From: Oleiagrimonas soli
GTDB lineage: Bacteria > Pseudomonadota > Gammaproteobacteria > Xanthomonadales > Rhodanobacteraceae
Length of the DNA stretch: 64,000 nt
Direction: 5' to 3'
NCBI RefSeq assembly: GCF_000761445.1
Contig: NZ_KN196470.1
Coordinates: 2,499,151 to 2,563,150, forward strand
The notes beneath the pieces are model-generated. The model was not told the origin of the DNA. It did no database searches and saw nothing but the letters and a program-made list of their open reading frames with translations. This document shows, one piece after another, positions 19,667-27,631 of this stretch (the first letter of the stretch is position 1; every line of letters starts with the position of its first letter). Position numbers and translations under genes: made by a program.

Positions 19667-21994
19667 ATGGGATGGCGAAGCATCAGCATTGCTTCACGAC
19701 TTGCACTATGGGCCCTGCTGGGTTCGATGCTGGTGCTGGCGATCAGCGGCACGATCCTGTTCATCCACACGCGCGACACGGTGCTCGCGCACACGCATCG
19801 CGAGGCCGGTGCGCTGGCGCGGGGCGCGGCCAGCCGCATCGAGGCGCGCCTGGATCGCGTCGTGGTCTCGACACAACAACTGGCCGCGCTCATCGATCCT
19901 TCCTCGCCGGACGCCGACAAGCTGCTGCGGCAAGCGCTGAAGGCCAATCACGACCTGTCCGGGCTGGCCGTGGCTTTCCGGCCCGGCGACGGCACGATCG
20001 CACCCGCGCCGTTCGTGAGCCGCGATTCCGAAGGCCGCATGCACGGGCGCGATCTGCGCGACGACCCCACGCACTACTGGCAGCAGAACTGGTTCCTGGG
20101 CGGACTCACCTGCCGCAAGGGCTGCTGGCAACGACCGTTCTTCTCCAAGTCTCGGCAGCGTTGGCTGATCAACTTCTCGGTCGCCATCGTGCGCAAGGAC
20201 AAACCCATCGGACTGGTCAACGCCGACGTGTCCCTGGACTGGCTGCGGGACATTCTCGGCACGCTGCGCAAACCGGACGGCGCGCAGGCCTTCGTCATGG
20301 GCGGCGACGGCGTCTATCTGGCGCACGACCGGCACGATCTGACCGGACACCCAGGCAGCCCGGCCCTGCTCAAGGCGCTGGCTGCACGCAATGGCGCGCC
20401 CGCGTTGCTCTCGGCCCGGCACGCAGCGGACCTGGATGAAGCTTCCTGGCTGTATGGCGCGCCGATCAAGGGTTCGTACTGGTCGCTGGGGCTGCTGGTG
20501 CCCGAGCGACGCATCTACGCACCCCTGCGCCACCTGTTCATCATCGACCTCAGCATCGGTACGTTGGCCCTGCTCTGCATCGCCCTGATGCTGCTGTTGG
20601 TGACGCGCCGCATGCTGGCCCCGCTGGGCGTGCTGGCCGCGCGCGCCGAACACATCGCTCGTGGCGAGACCGCGTTCGAGCTGCCGGACATCCGCGGACG
20701 CGACGAGGTCGGTCGACTGACGCAGTCCTTCGACACCATGCGCCAGGAACTGGCCGCGCACATCGAGCAGCTGACCGAAGCCGTTCGCGCCCAGCAGCGC
20801 CTGAGCAGCGAACTGGAGATCGCCCAGCAGATCCAGACGTCCCTGCTGCCCAGCGAGCATTACATCGAGGCGCGCACCACGCGCTTCGAGCTGCACGCGA
20901 GCCTGCGTCCCGCGCGCGCCGTGGGCGGCGACCTGTACAGCTACTTCATGCTCGACCGCCACCATTTCTGCGTCATGGTCGGCGATGTCTCCGACAAAGG
21001 CATCCCGGCGGCCCTGTTCATGGCGCGCACCATCACCCTGGCCAAGGCCCTGGCCGCCCACACGCTGTCGCCGCAGCGGATGCTCAAGCGTCTCAACCAG
21101 GAGCTGTGCGTCGGCAACGAAAGCTGCATGTTCGTCACCCTGCTCTGCGGCGTGCTGGACCTGCGCAGAGGGCGCTTCACGATGGCCAGCGCCGGGCACG
21201 ATCCGATCATGCTGTGCAACGAGGACGGTCCGCGCCTGATCGATGCCGAGACCGGCCCGGCGATCGGACTGGACGAGGATGCGGCCTACCCCAGCCACAC
21301 CGTGCAGTTGCATGCCGGTGATACCCTGCTGATGTACACCGACGGCATTACCGAAGCGACCGATGCGGACATGCGGATGTACGGCATCGAGCGCGCGCTT
21401 CGCGTACTCGGGCAGTCGCCGCGTCCGGAAAAGCCCAGCGAGTACACGCATCGCCTGCTGTCGGACCTGGACCGCTTCGTGGGCAGCGCCGATCAGGCCG
21501 ACGACATCACGATCCTGGCGCTGAGCTGGCACCACACCGAAGACGACGGAGACACCGACGTGCTCGAACTGGATCTGCCCGGCCGCATCGAAGACGTGTT
21601 CGCCGCGCTGGAGCGCTGCGAACAGACCATGGAAGCGTCAGGCATTCCGGGCGGCGTACGCGAAGACGTGCGGCTGGTGCTCGAGGAACTGATGGTCAAC
21701 ATGGTCGAGCACGGACACACTGGCAGAACCGATGGCAACATCCGCCTGCGCCTGGAGTGCGACGACGACGATGTCCGCGTCTCGCTGCGCGACAACGGGC
21801 ATCCGTTCAATCCGCTTGAGACCAAACCGCCCTCCACCGACACCGACGGCGCCACCGATCCGGAACAGGTGGGCGGTTTCGGCATCCATCTGGTGCGCGC
21901 GATGGCCAGCGAACTGACCTATTCGCACGACGACCAGGGCAACCACCTGCAACTTCGCTTCGTCAACCACTCTCGCATGGAGCCCGATTCATGA
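19667..21994 (+). CDS. Membrane sensor with RsbU-like PP2C phosphatase and RsbW-like ATPase domains
   Basis: This 775-residue signalling protein has TM1 (about 10-32), an extracytoplasmic region resembling a Cache-type sensor (about 35-310), TM2 (about 312-334) and a HAMP linker. A SpoIIE/RsbU phosphatase domain follows (GGDLYSY, GDVSDKGIPAALFM, ASAGHDP, YTDGITEA), and then a C-terminal GHKL anti-sigma-kinase-like domain with the N-box VLEELMVNMVEHG, DNGHPFNP and GGFGIHLVRAMASEL. The start MGWRSISIASR is chosen because GAGGAG stands upstream. It overlaps the STAS gene by ATGA, so the two form a partner-switch module: phosphatase and kinase activities in one chain acting on the STAS protein. 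The signal and the output are unknown. Confidence 0.93.
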   Translation: MGWRSISIASRLALWALLGSMLVLAISGTILFIHTRDTVLAHTHREAGALARGAASRIEARLDRVVVSTQQLAALIDPSSPDADKLLRQALKANHDLSGLAVAFRPGDGTIAPAPFVSRDSEGRMHGRDLRDDPTHYWQQNWFLGGLTCRKGCWQRPFFSKSRQRWLINFSVAIVRKDKPIGLVNADVSLDWLRDILGTLRKPDGAQAFVMGGDGVYLAHDRHDLTGHPGSPALLKALAARNGAPALLSARHAADLDEASWLYGAPIKGSYWSLGLLVPERRIYAPLRHLFIIDLSIGTLALLCIALMLLLVTRRMLAPLGVLAARAEHIARGETAFELPDIRGRDEVGRLTQSFDTMRQELAAHIEQLTEAVRAQQRLSSELEIAQQIQTSLLPSEHYIEARTTRFELHASLRPARAVGGDLYSYFMLDRHHFCVMVGDVSDKGIPAALFMARTITLAKALAAHTLSPQRMLKRLNQELCVGNESCMFVTLLCGVLDLRRGRFTMASAGHDPIMLCNEDGPRLIDAETGPAIGLDEDAAYPSHTVQLHAGDTLLMYTDGITEATDADMRMYGIERALRVLGQSPRPEKPSEYTHRLLSDLDRFVGSADQADDITILALSWHHTEDDGDTDVLELDLPGRIEDVFAALERCEQTMEASGIPGGVREDVRLVLEELMVNMVEHGHTGRTDGNIRLRLECDDDDVRVSLRDNGHPFNPLETKPPSTDTDGATDPEQVGGFGIHLVRAMASELTYSHDDQGNHLQLRFVNHSRMEPDS

Positions 21995-22374
21995 CGCTGA
22001 ACATCCGCACCGAGTCGACCACCCCGGAACGCATCACGCTGTTCGTCGAAGGTCGTCTGGACGCAAGCAACTACGGGCCGTTCGACAGCGAGGTCCAGAC
22101 GAAGCTCGCGCCGCTGCCCGAAGGCGGCACCGTCGTGCTCGACCTGAAGGATCTCGAATACATCAGCAGCGCCGGCTTGCGCAGCTTCGCCAAGATCCGC
22201 AAGCAGATGCGTGCGCGCAACGGGCACACGCTGCTGCTGAACCCGCAGCCGCAGGTACGCAAGGTGTTCGACATCGTCAAGGCGGTGCCGGTCAACGAGA
22301 TTTTCGTGACCGTGCGGGAACTGGACGACTACCTCGACCAGATTCAGCGCAAGATGATGCAGGAAGACCGCTGA
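21991..22374 (+). CDS. STAS-domain anti-sigma-factor antagonist
   Basis: This 127-residue single-domain protein is of the SpoIIAA/RsbV type. The phospho-acceptor region reads LEYISSAGLRSFAKI (about residues 50-64), with the conserved serine in ISSAGLR. Its start overlaps the stop of the sensor phosphatase-kinase. In partner switching, the unphosphorylated STAS protein binds the kinase or an effector and the PP2C enzyme regenerates it. No sigma factor gene is adjacent, so the output may be another STAS partner, a cyclase or a transporter. Confidence 0.92.
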   Translation: MTLNIRTESTTPERITLFVEGRLDASNYGPFDSEVQTKLAPLPEGGTVVLDLKDLEYISSAGLRSFAKIRKQMRARNGHTLLLNPQPQVRKVFDIVKAVPVNEIFVTVRELDDYLDQIQRKMMQEDR

Positions 22375-22389
22375 GCGGGAAACGCACTC

Positions 22390-22414
22390 GCCCCGACCGC
22401 GCGGCGGCCGGGGC
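22390..22414. repeat. Stem-loop in the STAS/ychF convergent gap
   Basis: GCCCCGACC and GGCCGGGGC pair in eight of nine positions around a seven-base loop, between two convergent genes. There is no T-run on either strand. It may help end transcription from both sides. Confidence 0.35.
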
Positions 22415-22423
22415 AGCGCATCG

Positions 22424-23515
22424 TCAGACGTTGAAGCGGAAGTGCAGGATGTCGCCTTCCTTGACGATGTAGTCCTTGCCTTCCAGTCGCAGGCGTCCGG
22501 CTTCCTTGGCGCCGGCTTCGCCCTTGTACTGGATGAAATCGTCGTAGCCGACGGTCTCGGCGCGAATGAAGCCCTTCTCGAAATCGGTGTGGATCACGCC
22601 GGCGGCCTGCGGCGCGGTGGCGCCGCGCTTGACCGTCCAGGCGCGCACTTCCTTCACGCCCGCCGTGAAGTACGTCTGCAGACCCAGCAGCTTGTAGCCG
22701 GCGCGGATCACGCGGTCGAGGCCCGGCTCGTCGAGGCCGAGGTCGGCCAGGAACTCGTCGCGATCGGCATCCTCGAGCTGCGCCATCTCTTCCTCGATGG
22801 CGGCGCACACCGGCACCACTTCCGCGCCCTCGGCCGCGGCGCGCTCGCGCACGGCATCCAGGTGCGGATTGTTCTCGAAACCATCCTCGCGCACGTTGGC
22901 GATGTACATCAGCGGCTTCAGCGTCAGCAGGAACATGTCGCGCACCAGGGCGCGCTCGTCGTCGTCCAGCGCCACCGAACGCGCGGGATGACCTTCGCTC
23001 AGCGCGGTCGCCAGCTTCTGCAGCACCGGACGGCGCGCCAGCGCGTCCTTGTCGTTGGCCTTGGCGGCGCGCTCGGCGCGATTGAGCGCCTTCTCCACCG
23101 ATTCCAGATCGGCCAGCGCCAGTTCGGTGTCGATGGTCTCGATGTCGGCGATCGGATCGACCTTGCCGGCCACGTGCACGATGTCGCTGTGCTCGAAGCA
23201 GCGCACCACGTGCGTGATCGCGTCGACCTCACGGATGTGCGCCAGGAACTTGTTGCCCAGCCCCTCGCCCTTGGAGGCGCCGGCGACCAGGCCGGCGATG
23301 TCGACGAACTCGATCGAGGTCGGGATCACCCGCTCCGGATGCACGATGTCGGCCAGCGCCTTCAGGCGCAGATCGGGCACCGGCACCACGCCGACGTTCG
23401 GGTCGATGGTGCAGAACGGGAAATTGGCTGCCGCGATGCCGGCCTTGGTCAGCGCGTTGAAGAGAGTCGACTTGCCGACATTGGGCAAACCGACGATGCC
23501 GCATTTGATACCCAT
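22424..23515 (-). CDS. ychF: Redox-responsive ATPase/GTPase YchF (Obg family)
   Basis: YchF is a universally conserved ribosome-associated P-loop protein that prefers ATP and modulates stress responses. The 363 residues are the standard length. [14 protein letters not shown] (about residues 8-21) is the P-loop, [17 protein letters not shown] is the G3/switch region, and the nonstandard G4 motif appears as NVRE instead of NKxD, which explains the relaxed nucleotide preference. The C-terminal TGS domain ends DILHFRFNV. It follows pth by 54 bases, the usual pth-ychF order. Confidence 0.97.
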   Translation of the reverse strand: MGIKCGIVGLPNVGKSTLFNALTKAGIAAANFPFCTIDPNVGVVPVPDLRLKALADIVHPERVIPTSIEFVDIAGLVAGASKGEGLGNKFLAHIREVDAITHVVRCFEHSDIVHVAGKVDPIADIETIDTELALADLESVEKALNRAERAAKANDKDALARRPVLQKLATALSEGHPARSVALDDDERALVRDMFLLTLKPLMYIANVREDGFENNPHLDAVRERAAAEGAEVVPVCAAIEEEMAQLEDADRDEFLADLGLDEPGLDRVIRAGYKLLGLQTYFTAGVKEVRAWTVKRGATAPQAAGVIHTDFEKGFIRAETVGYDDFIQYKGEAGAKEAGRLRLEGKDYIVKEGDILHFRFNV

Positions 23516-23569
23516 CAGACTGGCTTCCGTGTAACGGGAGAACGGAGGCGGCGCGGACGCATGCGCGCC

Positions 23570-24154
23570 CTACTTCGCCGCCGAAGTGTGCAGGCGTTTC
23601 ATCGCCTCGTCGAAGCGCCCGTCGACCGCCAGCGGCAGCACGTCGAGCGCGCGCGCGATGCCGTCGAGCATGGCGTCCTCGTCCTGCGCGGAGGGACGCC
23701 CCAGTACCCACGGCGTCACGCGGTCGCGCGCACCGGGATGACCGATGCCGACGCGCAGGCGATGAAACTTGCCGTGACCGAGATGCCCCATGATGTCGCG
23801 CAGGCCGTTCTGGCCGCCGTGGCCGCCGTCGAACTTCAGGCGCACGACGCCGGGATCGAGGTCCAGATCGTCATGCACGACCAGGCACTCGTCGGGTTCG
23901 ATCTTGTAGTAGCGCAGCGCCGAAACCACGGCGATGCCGCTCTTGTTCATAAAGGTGGACGGCTTCAGCAGCCACACCGGCTCGCCGCCGATGCGCACGC
24001 GGCACGACAGCCCGTGCAGCTTGCCGTCGACCGCGAAGGTCTCGCCCTCGCCGCGCGCCAGCGCGTCGACAAACCAGAACCCGGCATTGTGCCGGGTTCC
24101 AAGGTATTCGGCTCCGGGGTTGCCCAGACCGACGATGAGACGCAGACCTGACAT
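23570..24154 (-). CDS. pth: Peptidyl-tRNA hydrolase
   Basis: Pth releases tRNA from peptidyl-tRNA that drops off the ribosome. The 194 residues match the family: LGNPGAEYLGTRHNAGFW (catalytic His near residue 22), FMNKSG and HDDLDLDPGVVRLK are the conserved active-site segments. It lies between rplY and ychF on one strand with short gaps, consistent with co-transcription. Confidence 0.97.
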   Translation of the reverse strand: MSGLRLIVGLGNPGAEYLGTRHNAGFWFVDALARGEGETFAVDGKLHGLSCRVRIGGEPVWLLKPSTFMNKSGIAVVSALRYYKIEPDECLVVHDDLDLDPGVVRLKFDGGHGGQNGLRDIMGHLGHGKFHRLRVGIGHPGARDRVTPWVLGRPSAQDEDAMLDGIARALDVLPLAVDGRFDEAMKRLHTSAAK

Positions 24155-24205
24155 GGACGCAAGGCATGGCGCCGCGCTCCGCTCGGGAGCGCGGCGCGGA
24201 TGCGC

Positions 24206-24898
24206 TTACTTGTCCTCGCCGGCGTCGTCGCCCTCGTCGGACGACGCTTCGGCGGAAGCGCTCGGCGCAGGCGCGGCGGCGCCTTCCTCACCCTCGCCTT
24301 CGGTCGGCTCGACCTCGATCTTCACCGCATGCACGGTGACGACCGGCAGGTCGTGCTCGGGGCCGTGGCGCAGCTCCGGAATCTCCACGCCTTCCGGCAG
24401 GTTCAGCTCGGACAGGTGGATGATGTCGCCCTGGTCAATGGTCGACAGATCGACTTCGATGTATTCCGGCAGGTGCTCCGGCAGGCAGGCCACTTCGACT
24501 TCGGTGAAGTTGTGCGAGATCACCACGCCGGAGGTCTTGCCGGCCGGAGACTTCTCCTGGTTCAGGAAGTGCAGCGGAATCGAGGTGTGCAGCTTCTCGC
24601 CCGCGCGCACGCGCTGGAAGTCCATGTGCATCATCTGCAGCTTGTACGGATGCTTCTGCCAGTCGCGCAGCAGGACCTTCTCGGACTTGCCGTCGACCTT
24701 CAGGTCCAGCACGGACGAGAAGAACCACTCGTGCTTGGCCAGCGCCATGACGATGCGGTGCTCGATCTGGATGGATTTCGGCGGCTGGTCGCCACCGTAG
24801 ACGATCGCCGGAACCATGCCCGCGTGACGCAGGCGGCGGCTCGCACCTTTCCCCTCGTCACTGCGAACTTCGGCGTTCACTTCGTGAATCGTTGCCAT
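24206..24898 (-). CDS. rplY: 50S ribosomal protein L25, long (CTC/TL5) form
   Basis: L25 binds 5S rRNA. With the start MATIHEVNAEVRSDEG the protein has 230 residues: the N-terminal L25 domain plus the C-terminal TL5 domain (IPLHFLNQEKSPAGK and after) and an acidic, alanine-rich tail. A longer in-frame start exists 35 codons upstream but would add residues absent from the family. A promoter with a perfect TATAAT lies upstream (25011-25016). Confidence 0.95.
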   Translation of the reverse strand: MATIHEVNAEVRSDEGKGASRRLRHAGMVPAIVYGGDQPPKSIQIEHRIVMALAKHEWFFSSVLDLKVDGKSEKVLLRDWQKHPYKLQMMHMDFQRVRAGEKLHTSIPLHFLNQEKSPAGKTSGVVISHNFTEVEVACLPEHLPEYIEVDLSTIDQGDIIHLSELNLPEGVEIPELRHGPEHDLPVVTVHAVKIEVEPTEGEGEEGAAAPAPSASAEASSDEGDDAGEDK

Positions 24899-25010
24899 GA
24901 TTGTTGCCTCGGTTGAAAAGCCCGCCTTGCGGCGGAAAAACGTTCTCCCGCGACCAGGAGAACGGTGAAAATCGATCGGCTGCCACCCGTCGCCGGCCGG
25001 CAAACCGGCG

Positions 25011-25039
25011 ATTATAGGGCAAAAAACGCCGTTTGTGCG
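25011..25039 (-). promoter_or_regulatory. Candidate rplY promoter
   Basis: On the minus strand a perfect TATAAT (25011-25016) stands about 113 bases before the rplY start. Seventeen bases further upstream is CGCACA (three of six matches to the -35). It lies just after the prs stop, so rplY-pth-ychF may be expressed apart from the upstream genes. Confidence 0.5.
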
Positions 25040-25061
25040 ACGCGCGCCGCGGCGCCGCGGG

Positions 25062-26018
25062 TCAGTCCACGTAGAGCGAACTGACCGATTCGCCGCCGGC
25101 CATGCGGCGGATCGTCTCGGCCAGCAACTCGGCCACCGTGAGCTGACGGATCTTCTCGCAAGCGGCGGCAGCGGGCGACAGCGGCAGCGTGTCGGTCACC
25201 ACCAGTTGGTCCAGCTGCGAACCGTTGATGTTGTCGATGGCCGCGCCGGACAGCACCGGGTGCACGCAGTAGGCCTCGACCCGCTTCGCGCCCTGGTCCT
25301 TCAGCGCCGCGGCGGCAGCGCACAGCGTGCCGGCGGTGTCGACGATGTCGTCGACCAGCACGCAGGACTTGCCGGACACGTCGCCGATGATGTTCATCAC
25401 CGTGGCCACGTTGGCCTTCGGACGGCGCTTGTCGATGATCGCCAGATCGGCGTCGTCCAGGCGCTTGGCGATGGCGCGCGCGCGCACCACGCCGCCCACG
25501 TCCGGGCTGACCACGATGATGTCGTCCATGTTGTGACGACGCCAGATGTCGGCCAGCAGCACCGGCGAGGCGTAGACATTGTCGACCGGAATGTCGAAGA
25601 AACCCTGGATCTGGTCGGCGTGCAGGTCCACCGTCAGCACGCGGTCGACGCCGGAGGCGACGATCATCTTCGCCGCCAGCTTGGCGGTGATCGGCACGCG
25701 CGCCGAGCGCGGGCGGCGATCCTGGCGGGCGTAGCCGAAGTACGGCATCACCGCGGTCACCGAACTGGCCGACGCGCGCTTGAGCGCATCGGACAGCACC
25801 AGCAGTTCCATGAAGTTCTCGGCGGTCGGCGCGCCGGTCGGCTGCAGGATGAAGACATCCTGGCCGCGCACGTTCTCCTCGATCTCCACCTGGACTTCGC
25901 CGTCGCTGAAGCGACCGACGAGCGCCTTGCCCAGGGGCACCGCCAGCCGGTGCGCGACGTCCTCGGCAAGTTTGTGATGAGCATTGCCGGTGAACAGCAT
26001 CAGGCCAGCCGTATCCAC
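25062..26018 (-). CDS. prs: Ribose-phosphate pyrophosphokinase
   Basis: Prs makes PRPP from ribose 5-phosphate and ATP, feeding purine, pyrimidine, histidine, tryptophan and NAD synthesis. The 318-residue form starts at GTG ([13 protein letters not shown]) after GGGGAA; an ATG at 26000 giving 312 residues is the alternative and lacks a good ribosome-binding site. Conserved segments are [18 protein letters not shown], the flexible loop [21 protein letters not shown] and the PRPP loop [12 protein letters not shown]. It follows tRNA-Gln by 88 bases. Confidence 0.96.
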   Translation of the reverse strand: MDTAGLMLFTGNAHHKLAEDVAHRLAVPLGKALVGRFSDGEVQVEIEENVRGQDVFILQPTGAPTAENFMELLVLSDALKRASASSVTAVMPYFGYARQDRRPRSARVPITAKLAAKMIVASGVDRVLTVDLHADQIQGFFDIPVDNVYASPVLLADIWRRHNMDDIIVVSPDVGGVVRARAIAKRLDDADLAIIDKRRPKANVATVMNIIGDVSGKSCVLVDDIVDTAGTLCAAAAALKDQGAKRVEAYCVHPVLSGAAIDNINGSQLDQLVVTDTLPLSPAAAACEKIRQLTVAELLAETIRRMAGGESVSSLYVD

Positions 26019-26106
26019 AGTTCGTTCCCCGCTTGGCGATGTATCGAGAAGACCGGGTTTGACCCCGTTGCACGCGCGGCGGCGAACGCCTGCGCGATAC
26101 GAAAAG

Positions 26107-26181
26107 TGGCTGGGGCGGCAGGATTCGAACCTGCGCATGCCGGGATCAAAACCCGGTGCCTTACCGCTTGGCTACGCCCCA
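26107..26181 (-). tRNA. tRNA-Gln (TTG anticodon)
   Basis: A 75-base cloverleaf with acceptor TGGGGCG/CGCCCCA, anticodon stem CCGGG/CCCGG, loop TTTTGAT giving TTG, and encoded CCA. Its 5' ten bases overlap the 3' end of ispE: the ispE TAG stop occupies tRNA positions 8-10. The tRNA is probably matured from the ispE-prs transcript. Confidence 0.97.
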
Positions 26182-27032
26182 ACGCTTGAACGGTCGACCT
26201 TCGTTCGCAGCGGCGACACATCGACGCCGTCGGCCACGAAGGCCCTGAATGGTTGCGGACAGCGCGCGGCGATCCGCTCGCTGTCCTCGCGCGTTTCCGT
26301 TTCCAGAAACACGCACGCTCCGGTTCCGGACAACCGCGCCGCGCCGAACTGGCCGAGCCAGCGCATCGCGTCGTCGATCCGGGCATGCGCGGCCCGCGCC
26401 AACGGCGCGAAGGCGTTCTCCGTCGCATGTCCTTCCAGGAAGCTGGAAATTGTCGCCTCGGGGGCATTTCGTGTCAATTCGGGCGACTGGAAAAAAGCCT
26501 GCGTGGACACGTGCACGCCGGGATCGACGATGACGTAACTCGCGCTCGGCAGCGCCAGCGGCTCGATGCGTTCGCCGATGCCCTCGGCCCAGGCACTGCG
26601 CCCGTGCACGAAGACCGGCACGTCCGCTCCCAGCTGCAGGCCCAGCGCAGCCAGCTCGGCCACGGAGAGCCCCGTGCCCCACAGGTGATTGAGCGCGACC
26701 AGCGTGCTGGCGGCATCGGAGCTGCCGCCGCCCAGACCGCCGCCCATCGGAATACGCTTGGTGACGCGCAGATCGGCGCCGCGTCCGCAGCCCGTGTGCT
26801 GCCGCAGCAGGTGCGCGGCGCGCAGCACCAGATCCTGCTCGGGCGACACCTCCGCGATACCCGAACCGCCGACCAGACGCTCGTCGTCGCGCAGACGCAC
26901 ATGCAGGTCGTCGCCCCAGTCCAGCAGACGGAACACGGTCTGCAGCAGGTGATAGCCGTCCTCGCGACGACCGACGATGCGCAGAAACAAATTGAGCTTG
27001 GCCGGCGCCGGCCAGACGCTCCACGCGTTCAT
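26172..27032 (-). CDS. ispE: 4-diphosphocytidyl-2-C-methyl-D-erythritol kinase
   Basis: IspE phosphorylates CDP-methylerythritol in the MEP isoprenoid pathway. The 286-residue GHMP kinase contains PAPAKLNLFLRIVGRREDGYH at the N-terminus (split here as PAPAKLNLFL and GRREDGYH), the glycine-rich ATP loop PMGGGLGGGSSDAA (about residues 95-108) and the third GHMP motif LSGTGACVFLE. It overlaps lolB by ATGA. Unusually, its stop codon lies inside the tRNA-Gln gene, so processing of the tRNA removes the stop from the ispE message. Confidence 0.96.
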   Translation of the reverse strand: MNAWSVWPAPAKLNLFLRIVGRREDGYHLLQTVFRLLDWGDDLHVRLRDDERLVGGSGIAEVSPEQDLVLRAAHLLRQHTGCGRGADLRVTKRIPMGGGLGGGSSDAASTLVALNHLWGTGLSVAELAALGLQLGADVPVFVHGRSAWAEGIGERIEPLALPSASYVIVDPGVHVSTQAFFQSPELTRNAPEATISSFLEGHATENAFAPLARAAHARIDDAMRWLGQFGAARLSGTGACVFLETETREDSERIAARCPQPFRAFVADGVDVSPLRTKVDRSSVGA

Positions 27033-27631
27033 GGCGTGGACCAGGACCAGTGCTCGATCGACACGCGGACGCGGTAGTTGCCCATCGACGCGAACACCTT
27101 GCGCGGCACGGCGGGCTGACTGTCGGCGAACCAGTCGCGGTATTCGACCTTCCAGCCGTCCTGCTGCAGCAGCGACGGCAGATGGTCGTTTCCAAAGCGC
27201 AGCGTGGCGGGGCTGTCGGGCGCGCGCAGTCCCTTTACCCAGTAGCGCAACTGCTGAAGCGGCACGCGCCAGCCCAACGCGCGCGCCAGCAGATGCTCGG
27301 CGTCGACGCCATGCATCGGCCCCTGATCCAGCCCATCCAACTCGGCGCCGCCGGGACCGCCGCGCAGACGGAAGCTGCGCCCGGTGACAGGCGCGCGCAG
27401 GGTGAAGTCGTAGCGGTCGCCGTCCTGGGTCCAGGTCAGACCGCCGCTGCCGCCATGCTCGCCGTCGGTCACGGCCAAGCGCGCCTCGATGGTCCAGTGC
27501 GTGCGCGCCGACAGCGCCTGCTCGCGCGCCTGCTGCGCGCCGAGCATGACCTTGTCGCCCTTGATGCGCACCGGCGCACAGGCCGCCAGCGCCAGCAACG
27601 CGGCGCCGAGCAGAAAATGGCGACCTCTCAC
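27029..27631 (-). CDS. lolB: Outer-membrane lipoprotein LolB
   Basis: LolB receives lipoproteins from LolA and inserts them in the outer membrane. With a GTG start overlapping the upstream TGA (GTGA), the protein has 200 residues. The signal VRGRHFLLGAALLALAAC ends in a lipobox (LAAC, Cys18). The LolB fold segments GLTWTQDGDRYDFTLRAP and LRYWVKGLRAP follow. Longer in-frame starts exist but would place residues before the signal peptide. The order TPR-lolB-ispE is conserved in pseudomonads and xanthomonads. Confidence 0.93.
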   Translation of the reverse strand: MRGRHFLLGAALLALAACAPVRIKGDKVMLGAQQAREQALSARTHWTIEARLAVTDGEHGGSGGLTWTQDGDRYDFTLRAPVTGRSFRLRGGPGGAELDGLDQGPMHGVDAEHLLARALGWRVPLQQLRYWVKGLRAPDSPATLRFGNDHLPSLLQQDGWKVEYRDWFADSQPAVPRKVFASMGNYRVRVSIEHWSWSTP

